In this document: positions 8,339 to 15,617 of the stretch, one piece after another | Position numbering within the stretch: the first letter of the stretch is position 1 | How the letters are laid out: every line of letters begins with the position of its first letter | NCBI GenBank assembly: GCA_036374135.1 | Contig: DASUUK010000043.1 | Span: 36,632-100,631, forward strand | Source: Euzebyales bacterium | GTDB taxonomy: Bacteria > Actinomycetota > Nitriliruptoria > Euzebyales > JAHELV01 | Reading direction: 5' to 3' | DNA: 64,000 nucleotides | Position numbers and translations under genes: made by a program | The notes under the pieces: model-generated | Told to the model about the DNA's origin: nothing | Seen by the model: the letters and a program-made list of their open reading frames with translations, nothing else | Database searches by the model: none

Positions 8339-9742
8339 ATGGACGACCGCGAGCTGACGACGTTCATGCGGGCGTTCTCCGCCCTCGTCGACCACGTCAT
8401 GGAGCGTCCGCCGGGCGACGCGAACCCGGTGGTCGATCAGCTCGCAGAGCATCTGCGCACGGACCCGATGGCGCTGCCCATCGTCAGCGCCGCGTTCGCC
8501 CCCTTCGAGCACCCCGATCTGCAGCTCGCGATCGACGCATACATCCGCGACCGGGAACGATCGGTGACGTCGTTCGGCATGTCCGGCGGCGGGCGGCGGC
8601 ACATGGATCTCAGCGAACTGCTCGGCGCCCGCCACTTCGACGTCGGACCGGTCGTGCGGATCGACATGCCGATCGACGTCGACGAGACGATGGCGTGCAT
8701 CGAGTTCGCGTTCCTCCTGGTGTCCGGCCCGGACGATCCACCGCACGTGATCCTGGTGCGCAGCGACGTCGAAGGGATCGGCCCGACCCTGATGGTCGAG
8801 GTCATGAGCGCGGAGTCCGGCCACGCGTCCACGGTCGTCGAGGAGATCCGCCGCCACATGCGCGCCTCCAGCGTGTACCGCGGCAAGGTCTTCTCGCTGT
8901 CGCGGGCGGACGACGAGTACGAACGCCGCATCGGCGTGGCGTTCATGCACCGGCCCTCGGTGGTACGTGACGACATCGTGCTCCCCAGGGGTGTGCTCGA
9001 GCGGATAGAGCGGCGCACGCTCGGGTTCGACGTCGTCGCGGACACCCTGGCAATGCGCGGACTGGCCCGCAAGCGGGGCATCCTGCTGTACGGACCGCCC
9101 GGCACGGGCAAGACGCTGACTGTCCGCTACCTCATCGGCCGGCTGACGGAGCGCACGACCGTCGTGCTGACGGGCATGGGGCTCGGCGCCATCGGGACCG
9201 CCGCGAGCCTGGCGCGACGGCTGCAGCCGTCGCTGCTCGTCCTCGAGGACGTCGACCTGATCGCGCAGGAACGGGACTTCGGCTACGAGAACCCGCTGCT
9301 GTTCGAGCTGCTCAACGAACTCGACGGGATCGGCGAGGACAGCGACGTGCTGACGCTGCTGACGACCAATCGCGCCGACCTGCTCGAACCGGCGCTGGCC
9401 GCCCGTCCCGGACGCGTCGACCTGGCCGTCGAGCTGCCGCTGCCCGGGACGGACGAGCAGCGCCGGTTGCTCGAGCTGTACAGCCGCACGGTCGACACCG
9501 AGGTGCACGACTGGGACACCGTGATCGAGCGGATCCTCGGGACGCCCGCGTCGTTCGTGCGCGAGCTCATCCGGACAGCGGCCCTGCACGCGACCTTCAC
9601 GGATCGCGTCGTCGTCACCGACGCGCACCTCGACCGGGCCATCACCGAACTGCTCGACAGCGGCCCGGTGACGCCCCGCCTGCACGGCATCGGCATGGAC
9701 CACGACATCGACCCCGACCTCGACTTCGACGACGATGTCTGA
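8339..9742 (+). CDS. AAA+ family ATPase, stand-alone, classical clade
   Basis: 467 residues. The first ~220 residues are an unrecognised alpha/beta region. The AAA module follows: Walker A GPPGTGKT, Walker B LLVLEDVD, sensor 1 LLTTNRADLLEPAL and the second region of homology AARPGRVD with arginine fingers, then a helical lid (FVRELIRTAALHATF). The tail is very acidic (DHDIDPDLDFDDDV). This is the FtsH/p97/BCS1-like AAA clade, without a protease domain or transmembrane segment, so it should act as a soluble hexameric remodelling ATPase. The partner is unknown; the VOC gene directly upstream is the only operon neighbour. GGAG lies 8 bases before the ATG. Confidence 0.8.
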   Translation: MDDRELTTFMRAFSALVDHVMERPPGDANPVVDQLAEHLRTDPMALPIVSAAFAPFEHPDLQLAIDAYIRDRERSVTSFGMSGGGRRHMDLSELLGARHFDVGPVVRIDMPIDVDETMACIEFAFLLVSGPDDPPHVILVRSDVEGIGPTLMVEVMSAESGHASTVVEEIRRHMRASSVYRGKVFSLSRADDEYERRIGVAFMHRPSVVRDDIVLPRGVLERIERRTLGFDVVADTLAMRGLARKRGILLYGPPGTGKTLTVRYLIGRLTERTTVVLTGMGLGAIGTAASLARRLQPSLLVLEDVDLIAQERDFGYENPLLFELLNELDGIGEDSDVLTLLTTNRADLLEPALAARPGRVDLAVELPLPGTDEQRRLLELYSRTVDTEVHDWDTVIERILGTPASFVRELIRTAALHATFTDRVVVTDAHLDRAITELLDSGPVTPRLHGIGMDHDIDPDLDFDDDV

Positions 9743-9903
9743 TGGCCCCACGTGCCACAGCCAGCCGACAAGCCGTCACGACGCGCGGTCTCCGAACGCG
9801 GGCGAGTGCACGGCCTCGCCCGGTCGGCCCACCGCCGGCGTCAGTCGCGGGTCAGCGCCCCCGGCCGCTCGTCGAGGGACCGCGTCGGGCGCGACCGCTG
9901 CCG

Positions 9904-11217
9904 TCAGCCTGTGAGCACCCGCCAGACGATCCGCGGGTGCAGGATGGCCTGCATCGGCGCCACCTGCGAGATGACCCTCAGGTAGGTGTTCGCGACGGCG
10001 GGGTCGTGGTGCGCGACACGGAGCAGGCGCCCGAACCAGCGGTTGAGCAGCCGCCACGCCACGGTCCGCCGCTCGAGGATCTCCGGATGGCCGAGGTCGG
10101 CGCTGGTCGCGATCGCCCACGCGGCGTCGATCATCGGCGTGGCCTGCCTGAGGAACGCCGCCCCGACGCCGTCCGTGCCGTGCCGATCGATGACGCCGCC
10201 GAGCAGGGCGGCCTCGCGCAACGCCATGCTCATGCCCTGGGCGTACAGCGGGTTGAACGAGCACACCGCGTCGCCGAGCACCACGAACCCGTCCGGCAAC
10301 CGCGGCAGCCGCTCGTAGTGGCGGCGCAGGTAGGTGGGGAACGCGCCGGTCGACGGTTGGCTCACGGGCTCCGCGCCGTCGACCAGGACGTGCAGGTCGT
10401 CGGTCTCGAGGGTGCTCGCATACTCCACGAATCCGTCGAGGTCGGTCGGCGGCCGTTCACCGAGGACACCGACGAGGGTGACCAGGCAGCGGTCGTCCTC
10501 GACGGTGACGGAGAATCCGCCACGGCGCCCGTGCGGCGGCACCGCGGCCACGACGTGTCGGCATCCGTCGAGGTCTTCCGGCCGACGGCTGAACAGTCGC
10601 GTCGTGTAGTTGACGCCCACGTGGAACCGTTCCTCATCCGGCACCGGATGCCCCACGTCGGCCAGCCAGCGCGGCGCACGCGAACCACGGCCGCCGGCGT
10701 CGACGACCAACTCGCCATGGAGGATGCCCTCCGGCCCCCCATCGCGTTCGCAGACGCGCAGCCCGGTCACCCGCACGCCGCCGTCCACCACGAGACCACG
10801 GGCGTCGTGTTCCTGCACGACCTCGACGTTCGGCAGCCCGCGGACCCGGCTTCGCACGGCCGACTCGAGCAGCGGTCGGGTCGCCCCGACGATCTGCAGT
10901 TCGGTGTCATCCACCGCCAGGTGGTCGCCGGCGATGTGGAAGCGGATCCCGCCCAGATCGATCAGGTGAGCGCCGGCGGTGAGCAGGTCGTCGGTGATCC
11001 CAGGTAACAGCGCGGACAGCGCCTGGAAGCCCGCCGGCAGCAGGATGTGACCGTGCCTGCCCTGCGGAACGCCCGTGCGGGGCCGCGGCCCGCCGGCGGG
11101 CAGCGTGTCGCGCTCGACCACGGTGACGCGGTCGAACCGGTCGGCCAGTGCAGCGGCCGCGGCGAGCCCCGCCAGGCTGGCACCGACCACGATGGCGTGT
11201 CGTCCCTCGTGTGGCAT
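9904..11217 (-). CDS. FAD-binding monooxygenase/hydroxylase-like protein
   Basis: 437 residues. N-terminal FAD motif VVGASLAGLAAAAAL with the acidic VVERD end, a central DAGGRGSRAPRW segment (the DG motif region of aromatic hydroxylases, here DAGGRGS) and FVVLGDAVCSFNPLYAQGMS, the GD motif that contacts the FAD ribityl chain. This arrangement is typical of group A flavin monooxygenases and geranylgeranyl-reductase-like enzymes acting on aromatic or isoprenoid substrates. It follows the methyltransferase by 45 bases on the same strand, and the two could be tailoring enzymes of one small-molecule pathway. That pathway role is inferred only from adjacency. Confidence 0.75.
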   Translation of the reverse strand: MPHEGRHAIVVGASLAGLAAAAALADRFDRVTVVERDTLPAGGPRPRTGVPQGRHGHILLPAGFQALSALLPGITDDLLTAGAHLIDLGGIRFHIAGDHLAVDDTELQIVGATRPLLESAVRSRVRGLPNVEVVQEHDARGLVVDGGVRVTGLRVCERDGGPEGILHGELVVDAGGRGSRAPRWLADVGHPVPDEERFHVGVNYTTRLFSRRPEDLDGCRHVVAAVPPHGRRGGFSVTVEDDRCLVTLVGVLGERPPTDLDGFVEYASTLETDDLHVLVDGAEPVSQPSTGAFPTYLRRHYERLPRLPDGFVVLGDAVCSFNPLYAQGMSMALREAALLGGVIDRHGTDGVGAAFLRQATPMIDAAWAIATSADLGHPEILERRTVAWRLLNRWFGRLLRVAHHDPAVANTYLRVISQVAPMQAILHPRIVWRVLTG

Positions 11218-11262
11218 GGCCGGCCTGCCTTCTCCCGCGGTGTCCGGAGGTCGTCGATCGCG

Positions 11263-12114
11263 TCACACCGTGCCGACGCCGACGTTGATGGCCGAGTGGA
11301 GCACCGCCTCGGGGCCACCGCCGGAGCGCTCAAGGAGCATGCCGTCGAGCACGCGCCGGACCTCGGCGGTCTGCTCGTCGGTCAGGTCGGCCACCGCGGC
11401 CGCGCCCAGCGGGTTGCTGCTCGTGACCACGTCCCACAGGTGGACGCCGGAGCGCACCGGGATGTCCCACATGTCGGACTCCACCCGCACGTCGGTCAGG
11501 CCCGCGCCGGTCAGCTTGTCCCCCAGCCGGTCGGGGTCGGCGACCTGGAACGGCAGGGGCGGAGGGTCGGTCGGCAGACCGGTGAAGCCGGTGATCACCG
11601 CACGTACGGCGCCGAAGAAGAACGTCAGGAACTCCGTCCGCGGCAGAGGGCCGGCCGCGACGATCAGCACGCTGCCGCCGGGGCGGGTGACCCGCGCCAT
11701 CTCGCGCACCGCGCGGGCCATGTCGGGGAACAGCGACACGCCGTGCTGGGACGCTGCCAGGTCGAAGGTGTCGTCGTCGAGGTCCAGGGCGTGGCCGTCC
11801 ATCACCAGCGTCTCCACGTTGGCCAGGCCTTCGTCGCGGGCGCGGATGGTCAGCCGGTCGAGCATGACGGGTGAGATGTCGGTCGCCACGACGTGTGCGC
11901 CCAGCCGGGCGGCGGGCAGGGTCAGCGCGCCGCTGCCCGCCGCCACGTCCAGCATGCGCATGCGGGCGCTGACGCCGTGGCGGCGCAGCAGCTTGTCGCC
12001 CAGCGCGCTGTTCGGTGGGGTCAGGTACTCGTCGAAGCCGCGTGCGACGCGGTCCCAACCGGCCCGGACCTGCTCCGGCGTCGGTGCGGTCTGCGTACTG
12101 ATTGGCGTCGTCAT
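11263..12114 (-). CDS. Class I SAM-dependent methyltransferase
   Basis: 283 residues. Motif I is LDVAAGSGALTLPAA, motif II has ATDISPVML, and MARVTRPGGSVLIVAAGPL is the post-motif III strand, all typical of UbiE/COQ5-like and related small-molecule methyltransferases. The start ATG at 12114 is preceded by GAGGAGG with a 4-base spacer; an in-frame ATG 21 bases upstream is less well placed. It heads an apparent two-gene unit with the FAD monooxygenase. Substrate unknown. Confidence 0.8.
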   Translation of the reverse strand: MTTPISTQTAPTPEQVRAGWDRVARGFDEYLTPPNSALGDKLLRRHGVSARMRMLDVAAGSGALTLPAARLGAHVVATDISPVMLDRLTIRARDEGLANVETLVMDGHALDLDDDTFDLAASQHGVSLFPDMARAVREMARVTRPGGSVLIVAAGPLPRTEFLTFFFGAVRAVITGFTGLPTDPPPLPFQVADPDRLGDKLTGAGLTDVRVESDMWDIPVRSGVHLWDVVTSSNPLGAAAVADLTDEQTAEVRRVLDGMLLERSGGGPEAVLHSAINVGVGTV

Positions 12115-12331
12115 GATGTCCTCCTCGTCGATCAACGGACCGTCGGTGGTGACGCTAGGCAGCGACCGGCGGTGCCGCGTCGGGAGGACGACCCAGATCA
12201 GTCCAACCGGCGGAATGGGTCATTCTGTGCATGCCACAACGAGCCCGTCCTCGCAGGCCAACGGCGGTGGCTGCGACGCCGCTCGTCAGGCCACGGCAGT
12301 GACGAGCTGTGTGCGGTCCTCGGCCGTGGTG

Positions 12332-12407
12332 CTATGCCCTGGTGCCCACGGCGGAGCGTGCGAGCTCGCTGGCGACGCTGACCGGGTCGCCCTCGACGTA
12401 GGTCGCG
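12332..12407 (-). pseudogene. Remnant of a MerR/B12-binding regulator (last 25 codons)
   Basis: Reading the minus strand from 12407 gives GATYVEGDPVSVASELARSA then VGTRA and stop (12332-12334). The intact regulator at 56609-57493 ends GATYVEGDPVSVGIELAHSA then IATRA and stop, so 20 of 25 positions match. Nothing upstream of the GAT remains. The remnant abuts a sortase remnant on the opposite strand, reproducing the order and orientation seen at the intact locus. Confidence 0.8.
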
Positions 12408-12408
12408 C

Positions 12409-12543
12409 CTACCCACCGACGAACTGTTCGCGCGCGAGGGGCCGTCCCACCTGGTACTGATCACATGTGGCGGCGACTTCGACAGCGCGGCGGGTTCGTA
12501 CCGGGCCAACGTCGTCATCCACGCACAGCCCTCCTCGGCCTAG
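12409..12543 (+). pseudogene. Remnant of a class E/F sortase (C-terminal 44 codons)
   Basis: The plus strand reads LPTDELFAREGPSHLVLITC and then GGDFDSAAGSYRANVV, IHAQPSSA and a stop at 12541-12543. The intact sortase at 58438-59232 has LPTDKLFSRAGPSQLILITC, GGDFDSTAGSYRNNVV, IYAQPS. The fragment keeps the catalytic cysteine and arginine but lacks everything upstream, including the catalytic histidine, and has no start codon. An in-frame stop lies at about 12379-12381. Its stop overlaps the stop of the convergent TetR gene. Confidence 0.85.
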
Positions 12544-13172
12544 GAAGGAAGCTCACCGTACGCGTAGCGCTCGATCGTCGGTCCGTAGATCGCCGCGAGA
12601 CGGTCCCGGTCGGCCGAGGCGAGCGGCTCGAGGCGCACGACGTAGCGGGCGAGAAGCAGTCCGGCGACCTGGGAGCCGATCAGGACGGCACGTAGCTGCG
12701 GCTCCGGTCCGGGCAGCCGTTCGGCGAACGCCGCGATGATCGAGCGCTCGATGAACTGTCGGACCGTGTCGGAGACCGGTCCCTCGCCCGCGACCGAGCG
12801 GAGCACGGCGATCAGCGGGTTGCGATGGGCTGTGGCGTCCCACACGCCCAGCATCGTGGATACGAGCCGCTCCCCCATGTGGCCGGGTTCCGCCTCGTCG
12901 AGCACACCCCGCAGGATGGCGGCGGGGTTGACCGGAACGTGCAACGTGGCGACGAACAGCTGCTCCTTGGAACCGAAGTAGTGCAGGATCAGGGCGGGGT
13001 CCACGCCGGCGGCTGCGGCGACGCCGCGGATCGTCGCACCGTCATACCCCCGGCTGGCGAATTGTCGGCTCGCTGCCTCGAGGATCTCGCCATGTGTGTC
13101 GGGACTGCCCGGCCGGCGGCCCTTCCTACTCCTTGACACTTCCTGAGATCCCACCTGTACAGCGTTATTCAA
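12540..13172 (-). CDS. TetR family transcriptional regulator
   Basis: Up to 210 residues. The helix-turn-helix is HGEILEAASRQFASRGYDGA followed by TIRGVAAAAGVDPALILHYFGSKEQLF, a canonical TetR N-terminus; the C-terminal ligand domain is unassigned. The longest frame begins with TTG at 13172; GTG at 13154 or 13139 may be the real start, since a sequence GRRPGSPDTHGEILEAA is where most relatives begin. It is divergent from the MMPL exporter, with only about 20-50 bases between them and an inverted repeat in that space. It most likely represses the exporter and itself. Confidence 0.85.
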   Translation of the reverse strand: MNNAVQVGSQEVSRSRKGRRPGSPDTHGEILEAASRQFASRGYDGATIRGVAAAAGVDPALILHYFGSKEQLFVATLHVPVNPAAILRGVLDEAEPGHMGERLVSTMLGVWDATAHRNPLIAVLRSVAGEGPVSDTVRQFIERSIIAAFAERLPGPEPQLRAVLIGSQVAGLLLARYVVRLEPLASADRDRLAAIYGPTIERYAYGELPS

Positions 13173-13184
13173 CGCTTGTAGAAT
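13156..13184. promoter_or_regulatory. TetR operator overlapping the MMPL promoter
   Basis: The inverted repeat AGCGTT-ATTC-AACGCT at 13161-13176 lies between a weak -35 (TGTACA, 13156-13161) and a -10 (TAGAAT, 13179-13184) separated by 17 bases. The -10 is 8 bases before the ATG of the exporter at 13193, so the mRNA should be leaderless or nearly so. A repressor bound here would block the promoter. The operator call is inference from symmetry and position. Confidence 0.55.
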
Positions 13185-13192
13185 AGCGGCCC

Positions 13193-15355
13193 ATGGAGCG
13201 CATCGCCCGCGTCATCGTCCACCGCTCACGCGTGGTGTTGGGTGTGACCGGTCTGCTGACGCTCCTCGCGATCGCGATGCTGTTCCGCATCAGCCTGAAC
13301 GCCGATGTCTCGTCGTTCCTGCTCGAGGGCAACGCGACCGGTGAGCAGTTCGCCGCGCTCCAGGACAAGTACGAGACCCGCGATCCGATCAACGTGGTCG
13401 CGTCGTTGCCCGACGGTCAGACGCTTCGCACGTCGGCCGGCCTGGCGCTGGTCGCCGACGTGCGTGACACCCTGCTCGACGTCGACGGGGTCAGCCAGGT
13501 GGCCTCTGTGATACCCGATGTCAACCCGGTGACCGGCGCCGCACTCGACGCCGGCGCCCTGCGGGGGCAGCCCGACGCCGCCGCGACGATGATGCTCGAA
13601 GAGAGCCCGGTCTCCGACCTGCTGGTCAGCAGCGACGCACAGCACACGCTGCTGATCGTCACCGCCGAGACCGATCCGACCGCGACGGCTCGGCGCGTGA
13701 CCGACGTCAGCGTGCCGGGCCTGGATCTGACCTTCTCGGGCAACCCGGTCGTGTTCGCCTCGGTCGTCGACGCGTTGTCGGTGGTTCTCCTTGTGATCCC
13801 ACCAGTGGTGATTGCACTGCTCGTCGCGGTCTTCTACTCCACGATCGGCGACCGACGGCTGAGCCTGCTCGCCATCGTCCCCGCGGTCCTCGGATCGCTG
13901 TGGACGTTCGGGGTGGTGTTCGGTCTCGGCTTCGAGATCGACATCGTCACGGTGATCGTGCCGATCTTCGTGATCGTGATGGGGTCTGCCGACGGGCTGC
14001 ACTTCGTCACGCACTTCCAGAAGGAGGCCGCTCGCACCACCGATCGGGTCTCCCGGGTCAGCTCCGCGCTGTCGCAGGTCGGGGTGCCGATGATCCTGAC
14101 GACGATCAGCACGGCGGCCGGGTTCCTGTCGCTGGTGTTCACCGATGTCGAGCCGATCCGTCAGCTGGGCCTGTTCACCGCCGTGGGCATCACGTTCGCC
14201 GGGATCGTGTCCTTCTTCTCGCTGCCCGCCCTGGTCAGCCACCTGCAGCTGCGTCCGCACGCTCACGGCCCGATCCTGGGACGCAGCGTCGTCCGTGGCC
14301 TCAAGGCGCTGGTGCGCACGCGGGTGCCCGCCGGGGTGCTGACGGCTGGGATCGTCGTGTTCGCCGCATTCGGCCTGCCCCGACTCGAGGTCAACGCCGA
14401 CCAGCTGTTCTTCTTCGACGACGATGACCCGGTCCGCCTGGCCTTCGCGCGGACCGAGGAGCTGTTCGGAGGCGCGACACCGCTGATCGGCGAGTTCGTC
14501 TTCGACCCTGCCGCGCCGCAGGAATCGCTCGAGGCCGCCCGCACGACCTCCGAGGATCTCGAGCAGCTCGACGGCGTCCGCGAGGTCTTCTCCGTCGCCG
14601 AACTTGCCGATCAGGTTCCGCCGGACCAGCTCGATGCCGTCCTCTCCGGCCAGCAGGAACTCGCGCTCGGGAGGATGGCGAGCGACGACGGCCTGCGGTT
14701 CCTGCTGCTGCCCAGCGACTTCACCACGAGCGATCTCAACAGCTGGCTGGCATTCGCCGACCAACGCGACGAGATCCGGATGCTGACCGGCCTGCCGGCC
14801 GTGTGGGACGAGATCGCGCGACTGGTCCTCAACGCCCAACTCACGTCGCTGATCGTCGCCTACCTGCTGGTCGCGGCGCTGCTGGCGGTCGCCTACCGGC
14901 GGTGGCGGGACACGGTCGTGTCGCTCGTGCCGATCACCCTGACGATCGCGACGCTGCTGGCGTTCATCGCCCTTTCTGGCATCCAGCTCAACCTGCTGAC
15001 CGCCGTGGTGTCGAGCATCGTGCTCGGGGTCGGCATCGACTACGTCATCCACTACATCGCCGCCATCAACTACGCACGCCGCGCAGGCGACGGGTACGTG
15101 CTGCGGGCCATCGACCGCGCCGGCCCACCGATCGTCGCGAACGCACTAGGCATCGCGATTGCCCTGAGCGCCCTGTGGTTGTCGCCCCTGAAGCTGCACC
15201 ACCAGTTGTCGCAGATCATGTGGGTGGCGATGGTCATCGCGGGTCTGACCTCACTGGTCGTGGTCCCGACGCTGCTGCCGCGGGCCGGCGTCCGCGCGCC
15301 CGCGGACGCCGCTGGCCGGGCGCAGGTGCCCGACGACGCCACGCTGTCGCCGTAG
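13193..15355 (+). CDS. RND superfamily exporter, MMPL/HAE3 type
   Basis: 720 residues in two similar halves, each with one N-terminal transmembrane helix, an extracytoplasmic loop and a block of five helices. Half one: VVLGVTGLLTLLAIAMLF, then loop, then helices from about residue 190 including VIVPIFVIVMGSADGLHFVTH. Half two repeats this with AFIALSGIQLNLLTAVV and VLGVGIDYVIHY. The conserved acidic/glycine-rich segments GSADGLHF and GVGIDYVIH are the proton-relay region. No outer adaptor gene is present. Probable proton-driven export of lipids or hydrophobic compounds across the cytoplasmic membrane; regulated by the divergent TetR protein. The substrate is unknown. Confidence 0.85.
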   Translation: MERIARVIVHRSRVVLGVTGLLTLLAIAMLFRISLNADVSSFLLEGNATGEQFAALQDKYETRDPINVVASLPDGQTLRTSAGLALVADVRDTLLDVDGVSQVASVIPDVNPVTGAALDAGALRGQPDAAATMMLEESPVSDLLVSSDAQHTLLIVTAETDPTATARRVTDVSVPGLDLTFSGNPVVFASVVDALSVVLLVIPPVVIALLVAVFYSTIGDRRLSLLAIVPAVLGSLWTFGVVFGLGFEIDIVTVIVPIFVIVMGSADGLHFVTHFQKEAARTTDRVSRVSSALSQVGVPMILTTISTAAGFLSLVFTDVEPIRQLGLFTAVGITFAGIVSFFSLPALVSHLQLRPHAHGPILGRSVVRGLKALVRTRVPAGVLTAGIVVFAAFGLPRLEVNADQLFFFDDDDPVRLAFARTEELFGGATPLIGEFVFDPAAPQESLEAARTTSEDLEQLDGVREVFSVAELADQVPPDQLDAVLSGQQELALGRMASDDGLRFLLLPSDFTTSDLNSWLAFADQRDEIRMLTGLPAVWDEIARLVLNAQLTSLIVAYLLVAALLAVAYRRWRDTVVSLVPITLTIATLLAFIALSGIQLNLLTAVVSSIVLGVGIDYVIHYIAAINYARRAGDGYVLRAIDRAGPPIVANALGIAIALSALWLSPLKLHHQLSQIMWVAMVIAGLTSLVVVPTLLPRAGVRAPADAAGRAQVPDDATLSP

Positions 15356-15617
15356 ACACCGCCGTCCCTCGTGACGGCGAATCCCGGCGGCACGATCCGC
15401 AGCAGTTCATGGACGAGGTCGTGGGCCACGGTGACGCAGGAGCGCCCAGCGAACGTTGACGCCTCCCGACGTGCGACGCGAAGCCATGAGCCCGTGACGG
15501 TTGGCGCTCCCCCAGATCATGCGCGATGCTGCCGGTACGACGTGCGCATGCGCCGTGGCGGCAGCGGCTGGACACGTCCGCAGCACTGAGAACTGTCCCG
15601 AACCGGGAGGCGGCGCC

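Noticed and set aside
7592..9751. A 719-codon open frame antisense to the AAA+ and VOC genes
   Set aside because: No domain; Walker and VOC motifs are on the plus strand. Only its last ~50 codons lie outside genes, and they are described as a gap.
13226..15052. A 608-codon open frame antisense to the MMPL exporter
   Set aside because: In high-GC DNA the antisense frame stays open by chance. Its predicted protein is Asp/Arg/Gln/His-rich with no domain, while the plus strand has a complete RND exporter.
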